From JAJDNW01 sp039714495 (GTDB taxonomy: Bacteria > Desulfobacterota > Desulfobacteria > Desulfobacterales > B30-G6), in NCBI GenBank assembly GCA_039714495.1, contig JBDLJD010000011.1:1-48116 (forward strand): a DNA stretch of 48,116 nt, written 5' to 3'. Positions 8,752-17,964 of the stretch are shown here, piece by piece. The translations under genes were made by a program, and so were the position numbers. Numbering within the stretch: the stretch's first letter is position 1; each line of letters starts with the position of its first letter. The notes under the pieces were generated by a model, which was given only the letters and a program-made list of their open reading frames with translations, had not been told where the DNA came from and ran no database searches.

Positions 8752-8834
8752 CACAAACATTCCCCTCATCTTGGTGATACCGGGGGCGGGTGCAAAACAT
8801 AGCAACATAATATTAAGCGACACGGTCGCCATCA

Positions 8835-8856
8835 ATAAAATCGGAAACGATTTTAT
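8835..8856 (+). promoter_or_regulatory. Perfect GAAA-tetraloop hairpin before the rplY ribosome site
   Basis: ATAAAATCG (8835-8843), GAAA loop and CGATTTTAT (8848-8856) form a 9-bp perfect stem that ends four bases before the AGGAGGA ribosome site at 8860-8866. There is no T-run in the right place for termination. The position suits translational control or mRNA stabilisation of the L25 message. This is inference from position and structure only. Confidence 0.45.
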
Positions 8857-8873
8857 CCTAGGAGGATATATTT

Positions 8874-9545
8874 TTGGAAAAACTTGAATTAACAACCAAA
8901 GTGAGAACAACAGTGGGTAACGGGCCCGCCAGAGAGTTGCGGCGTCAGGGGTCGATCCCGGCGGTTCTTTATGGACCCGAAACCGAGACCATAATGCTGA
9001 GCGTTTCGACCAAAGCACTGGAACTGATTACCAAATCGGCCAATATAGGGCAGCTGCTCCTCAAGCTGACCATCGAGGGGGATGAAAGCGCCACCAAGAC
9101 GGCCATGATCAGGGAACTGCAGGTGCATCCCCTTTCAGGCAATCCCATCCATGTTGATTTCTATGAAGTGGACATGGACCGGAAAATCAACGTCAGCATA
9201 CCTATCGTGACCGTCGGCAAGTGCAAGGGGGTCGAAGTGGGCGGCATGCTGCAGCTCGTACGGCGTGAGCTGGAGGTGCTGTGTCTGCCCATCGAGATTC
9301 CTGAGTCCTTCGAGGTGGACGTCAGCGATCTCGATATAGGCGACTCCCTGCATGTGGATGAGCTCGAACTTGGGGACAATATCGAACTGCCTTCTGCGGA
9401 TGTCAATTTTACAGTGATCACGGTTCTGGCGCCTGTAGCTGAGGAAGAGGAAGAAGAGGAAGAGCTCGAAGAAGGCGAAGAAGGTGCCGAGGGTGCCGAG
9501 GGTGAAGACGGGGATGAGGCGGCCGAGCCCGCCCCCGAAGGTTAA
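8874..9545 (+). CDS. rplY: 50S ribosomal protein L25 / general stress protein Ctc
   Basis: Binds 5S rRNA in the large subunit. The 223-residue product is the long (Ctc/TL5) form: an N-terminal L25 domain (about 1-90, with GPARELRRQGSIPAVLYG) followed by a C-terminal beta domain (VEVGGMLQLVRRELEVLCLP). It ends in a very acidic tail rich in Glu from about 188. The start is a TTG at 8874, placed well after AGGAGGA; no ATG fits. It abuts pth, whose ATG follows the stop immediately. The prs-rplY-pth order is common in bacteria. Confidence 0.95.
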   Translation: MEKLELTTKVRTTVGNGPARELRRQGSIPAVLYGPETETIMLSVSTKALELITKSANIGQLLLKLTIEGDESATKTAMIRELQVHPLSGNPIHVDFYEVDMDRKINVSIPIVTVGKCKGVEVGGMLQLVRRELEVLCLPIEIPESFEVDVSDLDIGDSLHVDELELGDNIELPSADVNFTVITVLAPVAEEEEEEEELEEGEEGAEGAEGEDGDEAAEPAPEG

Positions 9546-10142
9546 ATGCCTGAAAAACGCGTCCATCTTGTGGCTGGACTAGGCAACCCGGGGACTGATT
9601 ACGCCCACACCAGGCACAATGCCGGGTTTCTGGTGGTGGACGAAGTGGCCGCCGCATGGGGAATTTCAATCCATCAGAAGAAATTCAATGTGGAGTTGGG
9701 GCGCGGCAGGGTCAACGGGATAGAAACCATACTGGTCAAGCCCCAGGCATATATGAACAAAAGCGGCCTTCCTGTTCGGCAGGTGGGCGACTATTTCAAA
9801 ATATCCTATAGGGACATGTTGGTTATTCACGACGACATCGACCTCGAATTTGGAAGACTAAAAATAAAAGAGAAAGGAGGGCATGGCGGACACAATGGTG
9901 TAAGATCTTTAATCGGTGCCCTGGGCGAGGACGCGTTCGTCCGTCTTCGTGTGGGTGTCGGGCGTTCCGGGAACGAGGGTAACGTGGTCAACCATGTACT
10001 GGGCACGTTTAATCAGCAAGAGAGAGCCTCGTTGGAAAAGGTGATCAAACGGGCCCGGGATGCTGTGGAAACAATCCTTTGTGAAGGTGCAAAGGAAGGC
10101 ATGAACAGATTTAACGACAGAAGAATTCACATTTCAAGCTAA
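9546..10142 (+). CDS. pth: Peptidyl-tRNA hydrolase
   Basis: Cleaves the ester bond of peptidyl-tRNAs dropped from the ribosome and recycles the tRNA. The 198-residue product opens with LVAGLGNPGTDYAHTRHNAGF; the His in TRHNAG is the catalytic one. The Asp-rich stretch HDDIDLEFG and GGHGGHNGVRSL, which form the active site and tRNA contact, are also present. The gene starts directly after the rplY stop with no spacer and is likely translationally coupled to it. Confidence 0.97.
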   Translation: MPEKRVHLVAGLGNPGTDYAHTRHNAGFLVVDEVAAAWGISIHQKKFNVELGRGRVNGIETILVKPQAYMNKSGLPVRQVGDYFKISYRDMLVIHDDIDLEFGRLKIKEKGGHGGHNGVRSLIGALGEDAFVRLRVGVGRSGNEGNVVNHVLGTFNQQERASLEKVIKRARDAVETILCEGAKEGMNRFNDRRIHISS

Positions 10143-10161
10143 ACATCAGATGGAGGAAAGA

Positions 10162-12171
10162 ATGGACGTTGTAATGAGCAATATTCCGTTGATTTGTGCG
10201 CTTGTCGGAGTCATTGGTGTACTGTTTTCAATCATTCTGGCAACAGTCGTCAAGAGTGCTCCTGCAGGTGATGAAAAAATGCAGGCCATAGCGCTTGCTA
10301 TCAAGGAAGGCGCCATCGCATACCTGAATCGCCAGATGAAGAGTATGGGCATCGCCGGTATCATTATTTTTATCGTTATTTTTGCCACCCTGGGTGCGAA
10401 AACCGCCATCGGTTTTCTGGTGGGCGCTGTGGCTTCATTTCTGGCGGGCTACATCGGCATGCGCGTGTCGGTCATCGCCAATGTCAGGACCGCAGAAGCT
10501 GCCAAAAATGGCATGGCTGCCGGCCTTTCCATGGCTTTTAAAGGTGGGGCTGTTACCGGTATGATCGTGGCTGGCCTGGCCCTTACGGTAACCGCTGGCT
10601 ACTATGCCTTCACCCATGACGTTATTGCCCTGGTTGCCCTCGGTTTCGGCGGCAGCCTGATCTCTATTTTTGCCCGTCTGGGCGGCGGTATCTTCACCAA
10701 GGGCGCTGACGTTGGCGCCGACCTGGTGGGCAAGGTTGAAGCCGGTATTCCCGAAGACGATCCCCGGAACCCGGCCACCATCGCCGACAACGTGGGCGAC
10801 AACGTGGGCGACTGTGCCGGTATGGCCGCCGACCTTTTCGAGACCTACGCGGTCACCGCCGTTGCAGCCATGCTCATCGGCCACCTGCTGTTCCCCAAGG
10901 TACCCATTGCAACGGAATTTCCGCTGATCCTGGGCGCCATTTCTATCATCGCCTCGATCATCGCTGTTTTCTTTGTCAGACTGGGAAAGAGCGAATACAT
11001 CATGGGCGCGCTCTACAAAGGCATGTTCGGTTCCGCTATTATGGGCGGCATTGCTTTTTATTATGCCTGTAACAAGTTCATGGTGGGTGTGGGCGATCTT
11101 ACGTCGATGAACATTTTCTACTGTTCGCTGATCGGCCTGGTATTGACGGTCGTGATCGTTATCATCACCGAATACTACACCGGCATTTACCGTCCGGTTA
11201 AGGACATTGCCGAAGCCTCCACCACCGGTCACGGCACCAACATCATCGCCGGCCTGGCCGTCAGTATGCAGGCCACTGCAGCGCCCGTACTGGCCATGTG
11301 TCTGGCCATCGGACTGGCTTTTCATTTTGCCGGACTCTACGGCATTGCCATTGCCGCCATGTCCATGCTCTCCATGACCGGTATGGTCATCGCCATCGAT
11401 GCCTACGGTCCCATTACGGACAATGCCGGCGGCATCGCCGAAATGGCAGAGATGGACGAGAGCGTGCGTGCGATAACCGATCCCCTGGATGCGGTGGGCA
11501 ACACCACCAAGGCTGTCACCAAGGGTTATGCCATCGGTTCCGCCGGTCTGGCCGCCCTGGTGCTCTTTGCCGCCTATGTGCAGGAATTTACACTGCATGG
11601 TGGAGGAGACGTGATCAAGTTCGATCTGAGCGACGTTAACGTCATCATCGGTCTTTTCATTGGCGGCCTGCTGCCTTACCTGTTCGCCTCCATCGCCATG
11701 AAAGCGGTCGGTAATGCCGGCGGCGCTGTGGTGGATGAAGTTCGCCGTCAGTTCCGCGAAATTCCGGGCATTATGGAAGGCACAGCCAAACCGGATTACG
11801 GCGCATGCGTCGATATCGTCACCAAGTTTGCCCTGAAAGAGATGATCGTACCGGCGCTTCTGCCGATTATCGCACCGCTTCTGGTGGGATTCCTTCTCGG
11901 CAAAGTCGCCCTGGGCGGGCTGCTCATCGGCAGCATCGTGACAGGTGTGTTTGTAGCGCTCTCCATGACCACCGGTGGCGCCGCATGGGACAATGCCAAG
12001 AAATACATTGAAGACGGTCACCTGGGCGGCAAGGGCAGCGATGCCCATAAAGCAGCCGTTACCGGCGACACTGTCGGCGATCCCTACAAGGATACGGCAG
12101 GCCCGGCGGTTAACCCGATGATCAAAATTTTGAATGTTGTCGCACTGCTGATGGTTCCGTTCCTGATGTAG
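10162..12171 (+). CDS. hppA: Membrane H+-translocating pyrophosphatase, K+-independent type
   Basis: Integral membrane pump that couples hydrolysis of pyrophosphate to proton export. About 669 residues with many hydrophobic segments. The substrate loop GADVGADLVGKVEAGIPEDD (about 182) and DNVGDNVGDCAGMAADLFE are intact, as is the C-terminal acidic site around GDTVGDPYKDTAGPA. At about residue 446 it reads GNTTKAVTKGYA. Lys and Thr at those positions mark the K+-independent H+-pumping class. In sulfate reducers the pump can recover energy from the PPi released by sulfate activation (inference). An in-frame ATG lies at 10150, but GGAGGAAAG sits inside that stretch, so I start at 10162. Confidence 0.97.
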   Translation: MDVVMSNIPLICALVGVIGVLFSIILATVVKSAPAGDEKMQAIALAIKEGAIAYLNRQMKSMGIAGIIIFIVIFATLGAKTAIGFLVGAVASFLAGYIGMRVSVIANVRTAEAAKNGMAAGLSMAFKGGAVTGMIVAGLALTVTAGYYAFTHDVIALVALGFGGSLISIFARLGGGIFTKGADVGADLVGKVEAGIPEDDPRNPATIADNVGDNVGDCAGMAADLFETYAVTAVAAMLIGHLLFPKVPIATEFPLILGAISIIASIIAVFFVRLGKSEYIMGALYKGMFGSAIMGGIAFYYACNKFMVGVGDLTSMNIFYCSLIGLVLTVVIVIITEYYTGIYRPVKDIAEASTTGHGTNIIAGLAVSMQATAAPVLAMCLAIGLAFHFAGLYGIAIAAMSMLSMTGMVIAIDAYGPITDNAGGIAEMAEMDESVRAITDPLDAVGNTTKAVTKGYAIGSAGLAALVLFAAYVQEFTLHGGGDVIKFDLSDVNVIIGLFIGGLLPYLFASIAMKAVGNAGGAVVDEVRRQFREIPGIMEGTAKPDYGACVDIVTKFALKEMIVPALLPIIAPLLVGFLLGKVALGGLLIGSIVTGVFVALSMTTGGAAWDNAKKYIEDGHLGGKGSDAHKAAVTGDTVGDPYKDTAGPAVNPMIKILNVVALLMVPFLM

Positions 12172-12202
12172 TTCATACCTCATTCAAATAGTTCGAACAG
12201 AT

Positions 12203-12237
12203 AAAGGATTGGTGCGGTTCCGCACCAATCCTTTTTT
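12203..12237 (+). terminator. Intrinsic terminator after hppA
   Basis: A 15-bp perfect stem, AAAGGATTGGTGCGG against CCGCACCAATCCTTT, with a TT loop and a T-run. It separates the hppA transcript from the carD promoter immediately downstream. Confidence 0.95.
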
Positions 12238-12240
12238 TCG

Positions 12241-12269
12241 TTGATTGTTCCCATGTGAAATGGTATAAT
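12241..12269 (+). promoter_or_regulatory. Strong sigma-70-type promoter of carD
   Basis: TTGATT at 12241-12246, a 17-nt spacer, and a perfect TATAAT at 12264-12269. The likely start point is near 12276, about 32 nt before the carD start codon. It begins just after the hppA terminator. Confidence 0.8.
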
Positions 12270-12307
12270 GAGCACCTCATGTTAATTCAGGAGCAAAGGT
12301 TTCCGGT

Positions 12308-12880
12308 GTGCCCATGACAAACAATGTGGAAAACGAAACGTCGGCAGACGACCAGGAAGAAGTGCGTAAGTTCGCGATAGGGGATCTGGCGGTCTACCCG
12401 GCACATGGCGTGGGTCGAATCGAGGCCATCGAAAGCAAGGACGTAAACGGCGAGACCCATGATTTTTACATCATGAAGATCATTGAGAACGGCATGGTCA
12501 TTATGATACCCACCTGGAATGTCAAGGCAGTGGGCTTAAGGGATGTTATCAGCGAGAATGAGATCCCCAAGATTATCGAGGTCATGAAGGCCAAACGCGA
12601 ATCCGGCATCGATAACCAGACCTGGAACCGGCGCTATCGTGAATACATGGATAAAATAAAAACCGGGTCGCTTTACGAAGTGGCCGAAGTGTTCCGGGAT
12701 TTATCGCTTCTCAAGCTGACCAAAGATTTGTCGTTTGGCGAGCGAAAGCTCTACGATACAGCCCAGGGCTTGCTGGTCAAAGAACTCTCCACAGCCAGGA
12801 ACACCGAAGAGGAGACAATTGTCTCCGAGATCGAGTCGCTTTTCGCCCTCCCCCCAGAAGAAGAAGAGGTGGAAGAGTAG
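12308..12880 (+). CDS. carD: CarD/CdnL-family transcription regulator
   Basis: RNA-polymerase-binding factor that stabilises open promoter complexes, often at rRNA promoters. The 190-residue product has the N-terminal RNAP-interaction domain (about 18-75) starting KFAIGDLAVYPAHGVGRIE. This Tudor-like fold is shared with the RID of Mfd/TRCF. A helical C-terminal domain follows (NRRYREYMDKI, then LSFGERKLYDTA), ending in an acidic tail. The start is a GTG at 12308 or ATG at 12314; AGGAG at 12290 favours the GTG by spacing. It has its own promoter and is followed 11 bp later by the rluD-like gene. Confidence 0.92.
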   Translation: MPMTNNVENETSADDQEEVRKFAIGDLAVYPAHGVGRIEAIESKDVNGETHDFYIMKIIENGMVIMIPTWNVKAVGLRDVISENEIPKIIEVMKAKRESGIDNQTWNRRYREYMDKIKTGSLYEVAEVFRDLSLLKLTKDLSFGERKLYDTAQGLLVKELSTARNTEEETIVSEIESLFALPPEEEEVEE

Positions 12881-12891
12881 CTGCCTCTGTC

Positions 12892-13857
<966 letters not shown>

Positions 13858-13868
13858 TCTGTCCTGAT

Positions 13869-15083
13869 TCAATCATGATTAACCACCCAACGGGTGTGAC
13901 AAAGCACAACGCTCCTCTCGATTTGATCTGCGGGAACCAAAAGAGATATTCTAAATGAAGTCGTTGAAATACCGAGAACAGGCACTTGGTTATCTGCCAG
14001 CAGGTCAATTGTTTTTAAGAGTGTCAGATTATCGCGGTTCAACCCTTCTCCAATCAGTGATAGGGCTGCCAAATCTTCATCAAAATTGATTTGTTTATCA
14101 AGGTTTTTCCGCAATTCGGATTTTAACTGTTCCCATCCATAGACGTTTTTTGTGGAAATGATAAAAGAGGCACTTGATTGCTTCCCTTTTGCGGGCATTT
14201 CGGTAACATTCACCTCTTTAATGGCCACTTGTCTTTTTTCCAGGTAATCCACAGCCTTTATAAAACAGGAATGAATATCTGAAGCGTTCAAGCGTACACG
14301 TTCTACCTTTTCTTCACTGACGACCGCCTGTACACCTACTACGGTTCCTGGGGAAATTCGTCGAATAATTGTTTCACGGCCCCCCGAAAATGCAGCATGT
14401 GCATAGATTGCGATATTTTTTTCCTTGGCAAACTGCACTGCCGATGCATGCAGCACTTTTGCACCCGCAGTACTCATCTCCTGCATGACCGGAAACGACA
14501 CTTCAGGCAGGTGCTGCGCATCATCCACAATGGAAGGATCGGCTGAGTAGATCCCGTCCACATCCGAATAGATCTCGCAACGCTGTGCATTCAAGGCAGC
14601 CGCCAGTGCCACGGCCGTTGTATCGGAGCCACCACGACCAAGCGTGGTTATATCGCGCTTATAGCTGACTCCCTGAAAGCCTCCTATGATTACGACCTTG
14701 CCTTTAGCCATTTCATCCTGCACACGAAATGGTCTGACCTCGATAACCTGGGCATCATTGTGCCGATCATTGGTAATTATACCTGCTTGTGAGCCGGTCA
14801 GCGACACCGCAGCGACGCCCTGTTCGTGCAAAGCCATACTAAGCATTGCCATGGTGATGCGTTCGCCTGTAGAGAGCAACATATCCATCTCGCGCCGAGG
14901 GGGTGCAGACGAAATTTCTCGACTCATTGCTACCAATTCATCTGTTGTTTTTCCCATTGCCGAAACTACAACGGCAATATCAACGTCTCCTTGCTTGAGA
15001 TCCGCTACCACTTTGGCGATTTTGTGCAACTTACCGACATCGGCCACGCTGCTTCCGCCATATTTCTGAACAATACAGGCCAT
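13869..15083 (-). CDS. lysC: Aspartate kinase
   Basis: Phosphorylates aspartate, the first step towards lysine/diaminopimelate, threonine and methionine. 404 residues. It opens VQKYGGSSVADVGKL, carrying the kinase K-x-G-G-[ST]-S motif. TTLGRGGSDTTAVALAAAL and EIYSDVDGIYSADP are the aspartokinase nucleotide and substrate segments. From about residue 260 it has two ACT-type regulatory repeats, one with SASFIIST and one with ALSLIGEGLNRDNLT. AGAGGGGTG precedes the ATG. It stands alone, opposite in strand to the genes on its left and without pathway neighbours. By eye its codons are more AT-ending than those of the flanking genes, so it may be a second or acquired copy. Confidence 0.93.
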   Translation of the reverse strand: MACIVQKYGGSSVADVGKLHKIAKVVADLKQGDVDIAVVVSAMGKTTDELVAMSREISSAPPRREMDMLLSTGERITMAMLSMALHEQGVAAVSLTGSQAGIITNDRHNDAQVIEVRPFRVQDEMAKGKVVIIGGFQGVSYKRDITTLGRGGSDTTAVALAAALNAQRCEIYSDVDGIYSADPSIVDDAQHLPEVSFPVMQEMSTAGAKVLHASAVQFAKEKNIAIYAHAAFSGGRETIIRRISPGTVVGVQAVVSEEKVERVRLNASDIHSCFIKAVDYLEKRQVAIKEVNVTEMPAKGKQSSASFIISTKNVYGWEQLKSELRKNLDKQINFDEDLAALSLIGEGLNRDNLTLLKTIDLLADNQVPVLGISTTSFRISLLVPADQIERSVVLCHTRWVVNHD

Positions 15084-15176
15084 AAAGACACCCCTCTTAA
15101 ATTAAAAGGAAAAAGGCTCCGCGTACTCTGCGAGAGAAAATAGCCCCTGTTAAAACTGATAGCTGACTATCCCCCA

Positions 15177-15461
15177 CTAAAAAGCCGATTCAAGCGCCAT
15201 ATTCAAGTACTCTGCAGATTTTTTACTCTCGAGGATGCTCATATGGTCCTCGTTCAACCCCCGTACAAACACCGCGTCATCCTGGGCCCGCATGTCGAGC
15301 TGGCTCAATATTTCTATGGTGCCGTCGCTGTTGGCCATGAACATGCTGCAATCTCCACGATAGCCGAATAAAAGGTAGTGGGGTATAACAGGTTTGAGTG
15401 AATCGGCGTAGATTTTCTTGAATAGAGGGTCCATTGTTTCATATTCGCACTGAAAACTCAA
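15177..15461 (-). pseudogene. C-terminal remnant of an alpha/beta-hydrolase (lipase-like)
   Basis: A 94-residue reading frame that resembles only the last quarter of a larger alpha/beta-hydrolase. IPHYLLFGYRGD, SDGTIEILSQLDMRAQ and GLNEDHMSILESK fit the strand before the acidic residue and the catalytic His region (EDH) of that family. The GxSxG nucleophile elbow and everything N-terminal to it are absent. No matching upstream sequence is visible on this strand. I treat it as a truncated gene. It could instead be a small independent protein, but the domain is not self-sufficient. Confidence 0.6.
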
Positions 15462-15545
15462 TTAGTTTTCGCCTCTATATGCCTAAATATCGACGATACA
15501 TAGGCTTCTCCTCTGTATCGCGGGGTAGACGAAGTCCGCGCCATT

Positions 15546-15722
15546 ATGCTTGAAGAACTTTGGGAAAGTGACCGGGATATTCTACAGCACTTGAGGTCGG
15601 GCACCTACCGCCGGATTCTCTTAGTGATCGAGATGGCAGAAGAACCACCGGATATCCGGTTTGATTTCATTGCAGACTCCGGCGGGGTTGAGGTGATTGA
15701 GCAAGCAAGAAATAAGGGTTAG
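15546..15722 (+). CDS. Small ORF of unknown function, 58 residues
   Basis: Reads from ATG 15546 (MLEELWESDRDILQHL) to TAG 15720-15722, with a balanced amphipathic composition rather than the odd composition of a chance frame. The frame stays open upstream to about 15502, so this may be the tail of a longer, lost gene. No ribosome site is evident. I do not recognise the family. It lies among truncated genes, so a gene fragment is as likely as a real small protein. Confidence 0.3.
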   Translation: MLEELWESDRDILQHLRSGTYRRILLVIEMAEEPPDIRFDFIADSGGVEVIEQARNKG

Positions 15723-15772
15723 ACTCATTAAGCTTTTTTTCGAATTAATAGTACATAAAAGGAGACATTGTT

Positions 15773-16030
15773 ATGACACTTACACCCCTACATCGTTCAC
15801 TACCCCTAGCAGGCTTGATCAAAGCCCTGTCATTGCCGAGGCTTTAAAGGTCACAGCCACAGTTACAGCCATCGACCAAACCAACCGCACAGCCACCCTC
15901 CGTTTCGATGACGGCACCATTGAAACATTCCCCGTACGTGACGACATTGACTTTGAGCCGGCACAATGTAGGTGAGAAAGTGGTATTCGTGGTTACCGAA
16001 GCGGTTGCTCTGTCTGTAGAGAAGCCCTGA
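15773..16030 (+). pseudogene. Frameshifted gene for a small periplasmic-type beta protein
   Basis: A good ribosome site and ATG (AAGGAGACATTGTTATG) start a frame that stops after 24 codons at 15847. A second frame then carries VTATVTAIDQTNRTATLRF and DDGTIETFPV up to about 15965. A third frame continues with VGEKVVFVVTEAVALSVEK to the stop at 16030. Joined, these resemble small secreted proteins with a repeated pattern of thr-val strands followed by VGDxV..EA.A. At least two frame breaks are needed, so the gene appears inactive unless there is a sequencing error. Confidence 0.65.
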
Positions 16031-16043
16031 GTCTTCCTTAAGT

Positions 16044-16373
16044 ATAGAACCTGCAGGCAATGTCGATGATGTTCCGGCGGCAGAGCGTTCCGGCGATGAC
16101 AAGGCGGGTGTTGCCAACTGGGATGTGATCTTCGGCGTCAGAGGCAGGTTTGCATTCGGCTCTAAAAAGGCGCTGTTTGTACCTTACTATCTAGACTTGG
16201 GTTTTGGTGAATCAGATATTACCTGGCAGGGTGTTGCCGGCCTGGGATATGCATTTGGCTGGGGTGAGATCGTAGCTGCATGGCGTTACCTGTATTACGA
16301 CATGTCCTCGGGCAGTGCCATCGATGAGATCAGCTTCAGCGGGCCTGAAGCCGGCGTCACGTTCAGGTGGTAG
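16044..16373 (+). pseudogene. C-terminal fragment of an outer-membrane beta-barrel protein
   Basis: An open frame of about 109 codons without a proper start. It includes ANWDVIFGVRGRFAFGSKKA, LFVPYYLDLGFGESDITWQG and a terminal GVTFRW, that is alternating amphipathic strands ending in aromatic Trp, as in outer-membrane barrels. The only start in frame is a GTG at 16125 inside a strand, with no ribosome site or signal peptide. The front end of the barrel is missing. The fragment follows another broken gene by about 14 bp, consistent with deletion in this patch. Confidence 0.6.
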
Positions 16374-16474
16374 CAGGTATGTTTTTCAAATCATTAGTAT
16401 CACCGCAGGCGCAAAGGCTAAAACCAGAGGACGGAGACCGGAGGCCAGAGTGTCAAAGCACGGACGATGCAGGG

Positions 16475-16540
16475 CTGAAGCCCTGGCCTACATGCCCATT
16501 CCTCGAATCAACCCTGTAGCACAGGGATTTATCCCTGCTG
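16475..16540 (+). repeat. REP-like two-hairpin repeat, copy A
   Basis: Contains GCAGGGCTGAAGCCCTGGCC (starting just before) and CAGGGATTTATCCCTG, each a short hairpin, joined by CTACATGCCCATTCCTCGAA. Copy B at 41054-41117 matches it with one indel and two substitutions over about 63 nt. The preceding 16405-16465 is purine-rich and degenerate (AGAGGACGGAGACCGGAGG), like 40811-40870 before copy B. No gene is seen in 16374-16641. Confidence 0.8.
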
Positions 16541-16641
16541 GGGCTGGATGCATTACACCAATTACCCCCAGGATCGAACATCCAGAAAAGGAGGATGCCA
16601 GATCTGGATGCTGATATTGTTTTGATGGCTTTTGCTGGCTG

Positions 16642-17262
16642 TTATGGCGCTGGCGCGATTAATTCATTCTCATACAAAGTGTCGATCAGGGCCTTAACCA
16701 CATCGTTGATAATTTGATCCCCGGTGTCTTTACTCCATGTTTTCGATTCACCTGACCAGATGAGATTGTCCGTTTTAACATCGTACAGGTTGGTTTCCAG
16801 CCGGAGAGTGGTGTTGGTGCTTGAATAGCCCCGATCATGGTTATAACTGTATCGACTGCGGTAAAAACCATGAAAACCTCTATAGCCCTTACTGCCGCGT
16901 GTGTATACATCTTTCACGTCTTTGTCTATCAGATGCGTGATAATCACAGCGTCATTTTCATATTGATTCACAGTTTCAAGGATCGTTTCTCTTCCCATTT
17001 CCAAATCCGGGGGCATGGGAATGACCTCTTCGCTGGAAACTGCGCCGACACCAATCGAATGTAAATGAGTGACGAATTTATTTTCAAAAGATTTCCGATT
17101 ATGTTCATTGCCGGTTATCGCAATGATTAAAATATTGGACACGGGTTTTCCTGTATAGGTATCGTCAATTTGCTTTTCTATGATTTCGGTTCCGGAGCAC
17201 GCAATGATCAGAAAGGCAATATAAACCAAATAAACAAGCCGTGTTACCCGTATAGCATTCAT
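16642..17262 (-). CDS. Putative lipoprotein of unknown function
   Basis: 206 residues. The N-terminus is a lipoprotein signal peptide: Arg, a hydrophobic stretch (LVYIAFLIIA) and the lipobox ending in Cys (about residue 22, IIACSG). The mature part has NILIIAITGNEHNRKSFENK, then a region with YENDAVIITHLID, a Tyr/Gly/Arg-rich loop (about 130-150) and LRLETNLYDVKTDNLIWSGESKTW. The last part resembles the DUF4136-like lipoproteins of Gram-negative bacteria. The function is unknown. It lies just downstream of the rnf terminator on the same strand and is probably a separate unit. Confidence 0.75.
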   Translation of the reverse strand: MNAIRVTRLVYLVYIAFLIIACSGTEIIEKQIDDTYTGKPVSNILIIAITGNEHNRKSFENKFVTHLHSIGVGAVSSEEVIPMPPDLEMGRETILETVNQYENDAVIITHLIDKDVKDVYTRGSKGYRGFHGFYRSRYSYNHDRGYSSTNTTLRLETNLYDVKTDNLIWSGESKTWSKDTGDQIINDVVKALIDTLYENELIAPAP

Positions 17263-17317
17263 TAGATACCCCTGTTCAAAAGATAAGCAACCGGACCTTT
17301 GGAGGTTGCATGCATAA

Positions 17318-17352
17318 AATAAAAAAGCAGGGCCTATCCGGCCCTGCTTTGT
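17318..17352 (-). terminator. Intrinsic terminator of the rnf operon
   Basis: On the minus strand, AAAGCAGGGCC pairs with GGCCCTGCTTT (17340-17350 and 17324-17334) and a T-run follows (the A-run at 17315-17326 on the plus strand). It closes the operon directly after rnfA, so no rnfB is co-transcribed beyond this point. Confidence 0.92.
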
Positions 17353-17378
17353 TGTTAAATCGTATGTTGCGGTGTCTG

Positions 17379-17954
17379 CTAAACCATTCCCTTGAAGGCA
17401 AAAAAGGTCAGCGACAGGATGCCGGCTGTGACCAGGGCGATGGAGGTGTCCTGCAGCGGTTTGGGAACGCGGGCCAGCAGGATTCTTTCGCGGACACCGG
17501 CAAAGAGGATCAGGGCCAGGCCGAAGCCCACGGCATAGGAGAAGGAGGCCACCAGGGCCTGCATGAAATTGTACTCTTCGTTCACGTTGATGAGGCAGGC
17601 GCCCATAACGGCGCAGTTCGTGGTGATCAGCGGCAGGAAAATCCCCAGGCCGGCGTAGAGCCCGGGAATGCTCTTTTTGAGAAACATTTCCACAAATTGA
17701 ACCAGGGAGGCGATGACCAGGATGAAGACGATGGTCCTGAGGTATTCCAGTTCCAGCGTCACCAGGACGAAGGTGTTGAGAATCCAGGTAATGACGCCGG
17801 CCATGACCAGGACGAATACCACGGCCATGGACATGCCCACGGCGGTCTCCATTTTTTTGGAGGTGCCCAGAAAAGGGCAGTTGCCCAAAAATTGTGCCAG
17901 TAGAATGTTGTTGATCAGAATGCAGCTGATGGCAAGGATTACGTAATCACCCAT
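17379..17954 (-). CDS. rnfA: Rnf complex subunit RnfA
   Basis: Integral membrane protein of 191 residues with about six hydrophobic segments. It pairs with RnfE as an inverted pseudo-symmetric dimer holding a [2Fe-2S] cluster in the membrane. The cluster cysteines are visible in FLGNCPFLG (Cys26) and TTNCAVMGAC (about 108). The length and start (MGDYVILAISCILINN) are standard. It is the last gene of the operon and is followed by a terminator, whereas rnfB commonly comes next in cytochrome-linked rnf operons. Ten bp separate it from rnfE. Confidence 0.95.
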   Translation of the reverse strand: MGDYVILAISCILINNILLAQFLGNCPFLGTSKKMETAVGMSMAVVFVLVMAGVITWILNTFVLVTLELEYLRTIVFILVIASLVQFVEMFLKKSIPGLYAGLGIFLPLITTNCAVMGACLINVNEEYNFMQALVASFSYAVGFGLALILFAGVRERILLARVPKPLQDTSIALVTAGILSLTFFAFKGMV

Positions 17955-17964
17955 TGATATTCTC

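Noticed and set aside
7971..8756. 261-codon minus-strand frame over prs
   Set aside because: Ser/Thr/Ala-rich antisense translation of prs, no motif.
10435..12183. 582-codon open frame on the minus strand across hppA
   Set aside because: It mirrors hppA, which is certain by its motifs. The translation is rich in His, Asp and Gly with no domain or membrane pattern, as expected for the antisense of a GC-rich gene.
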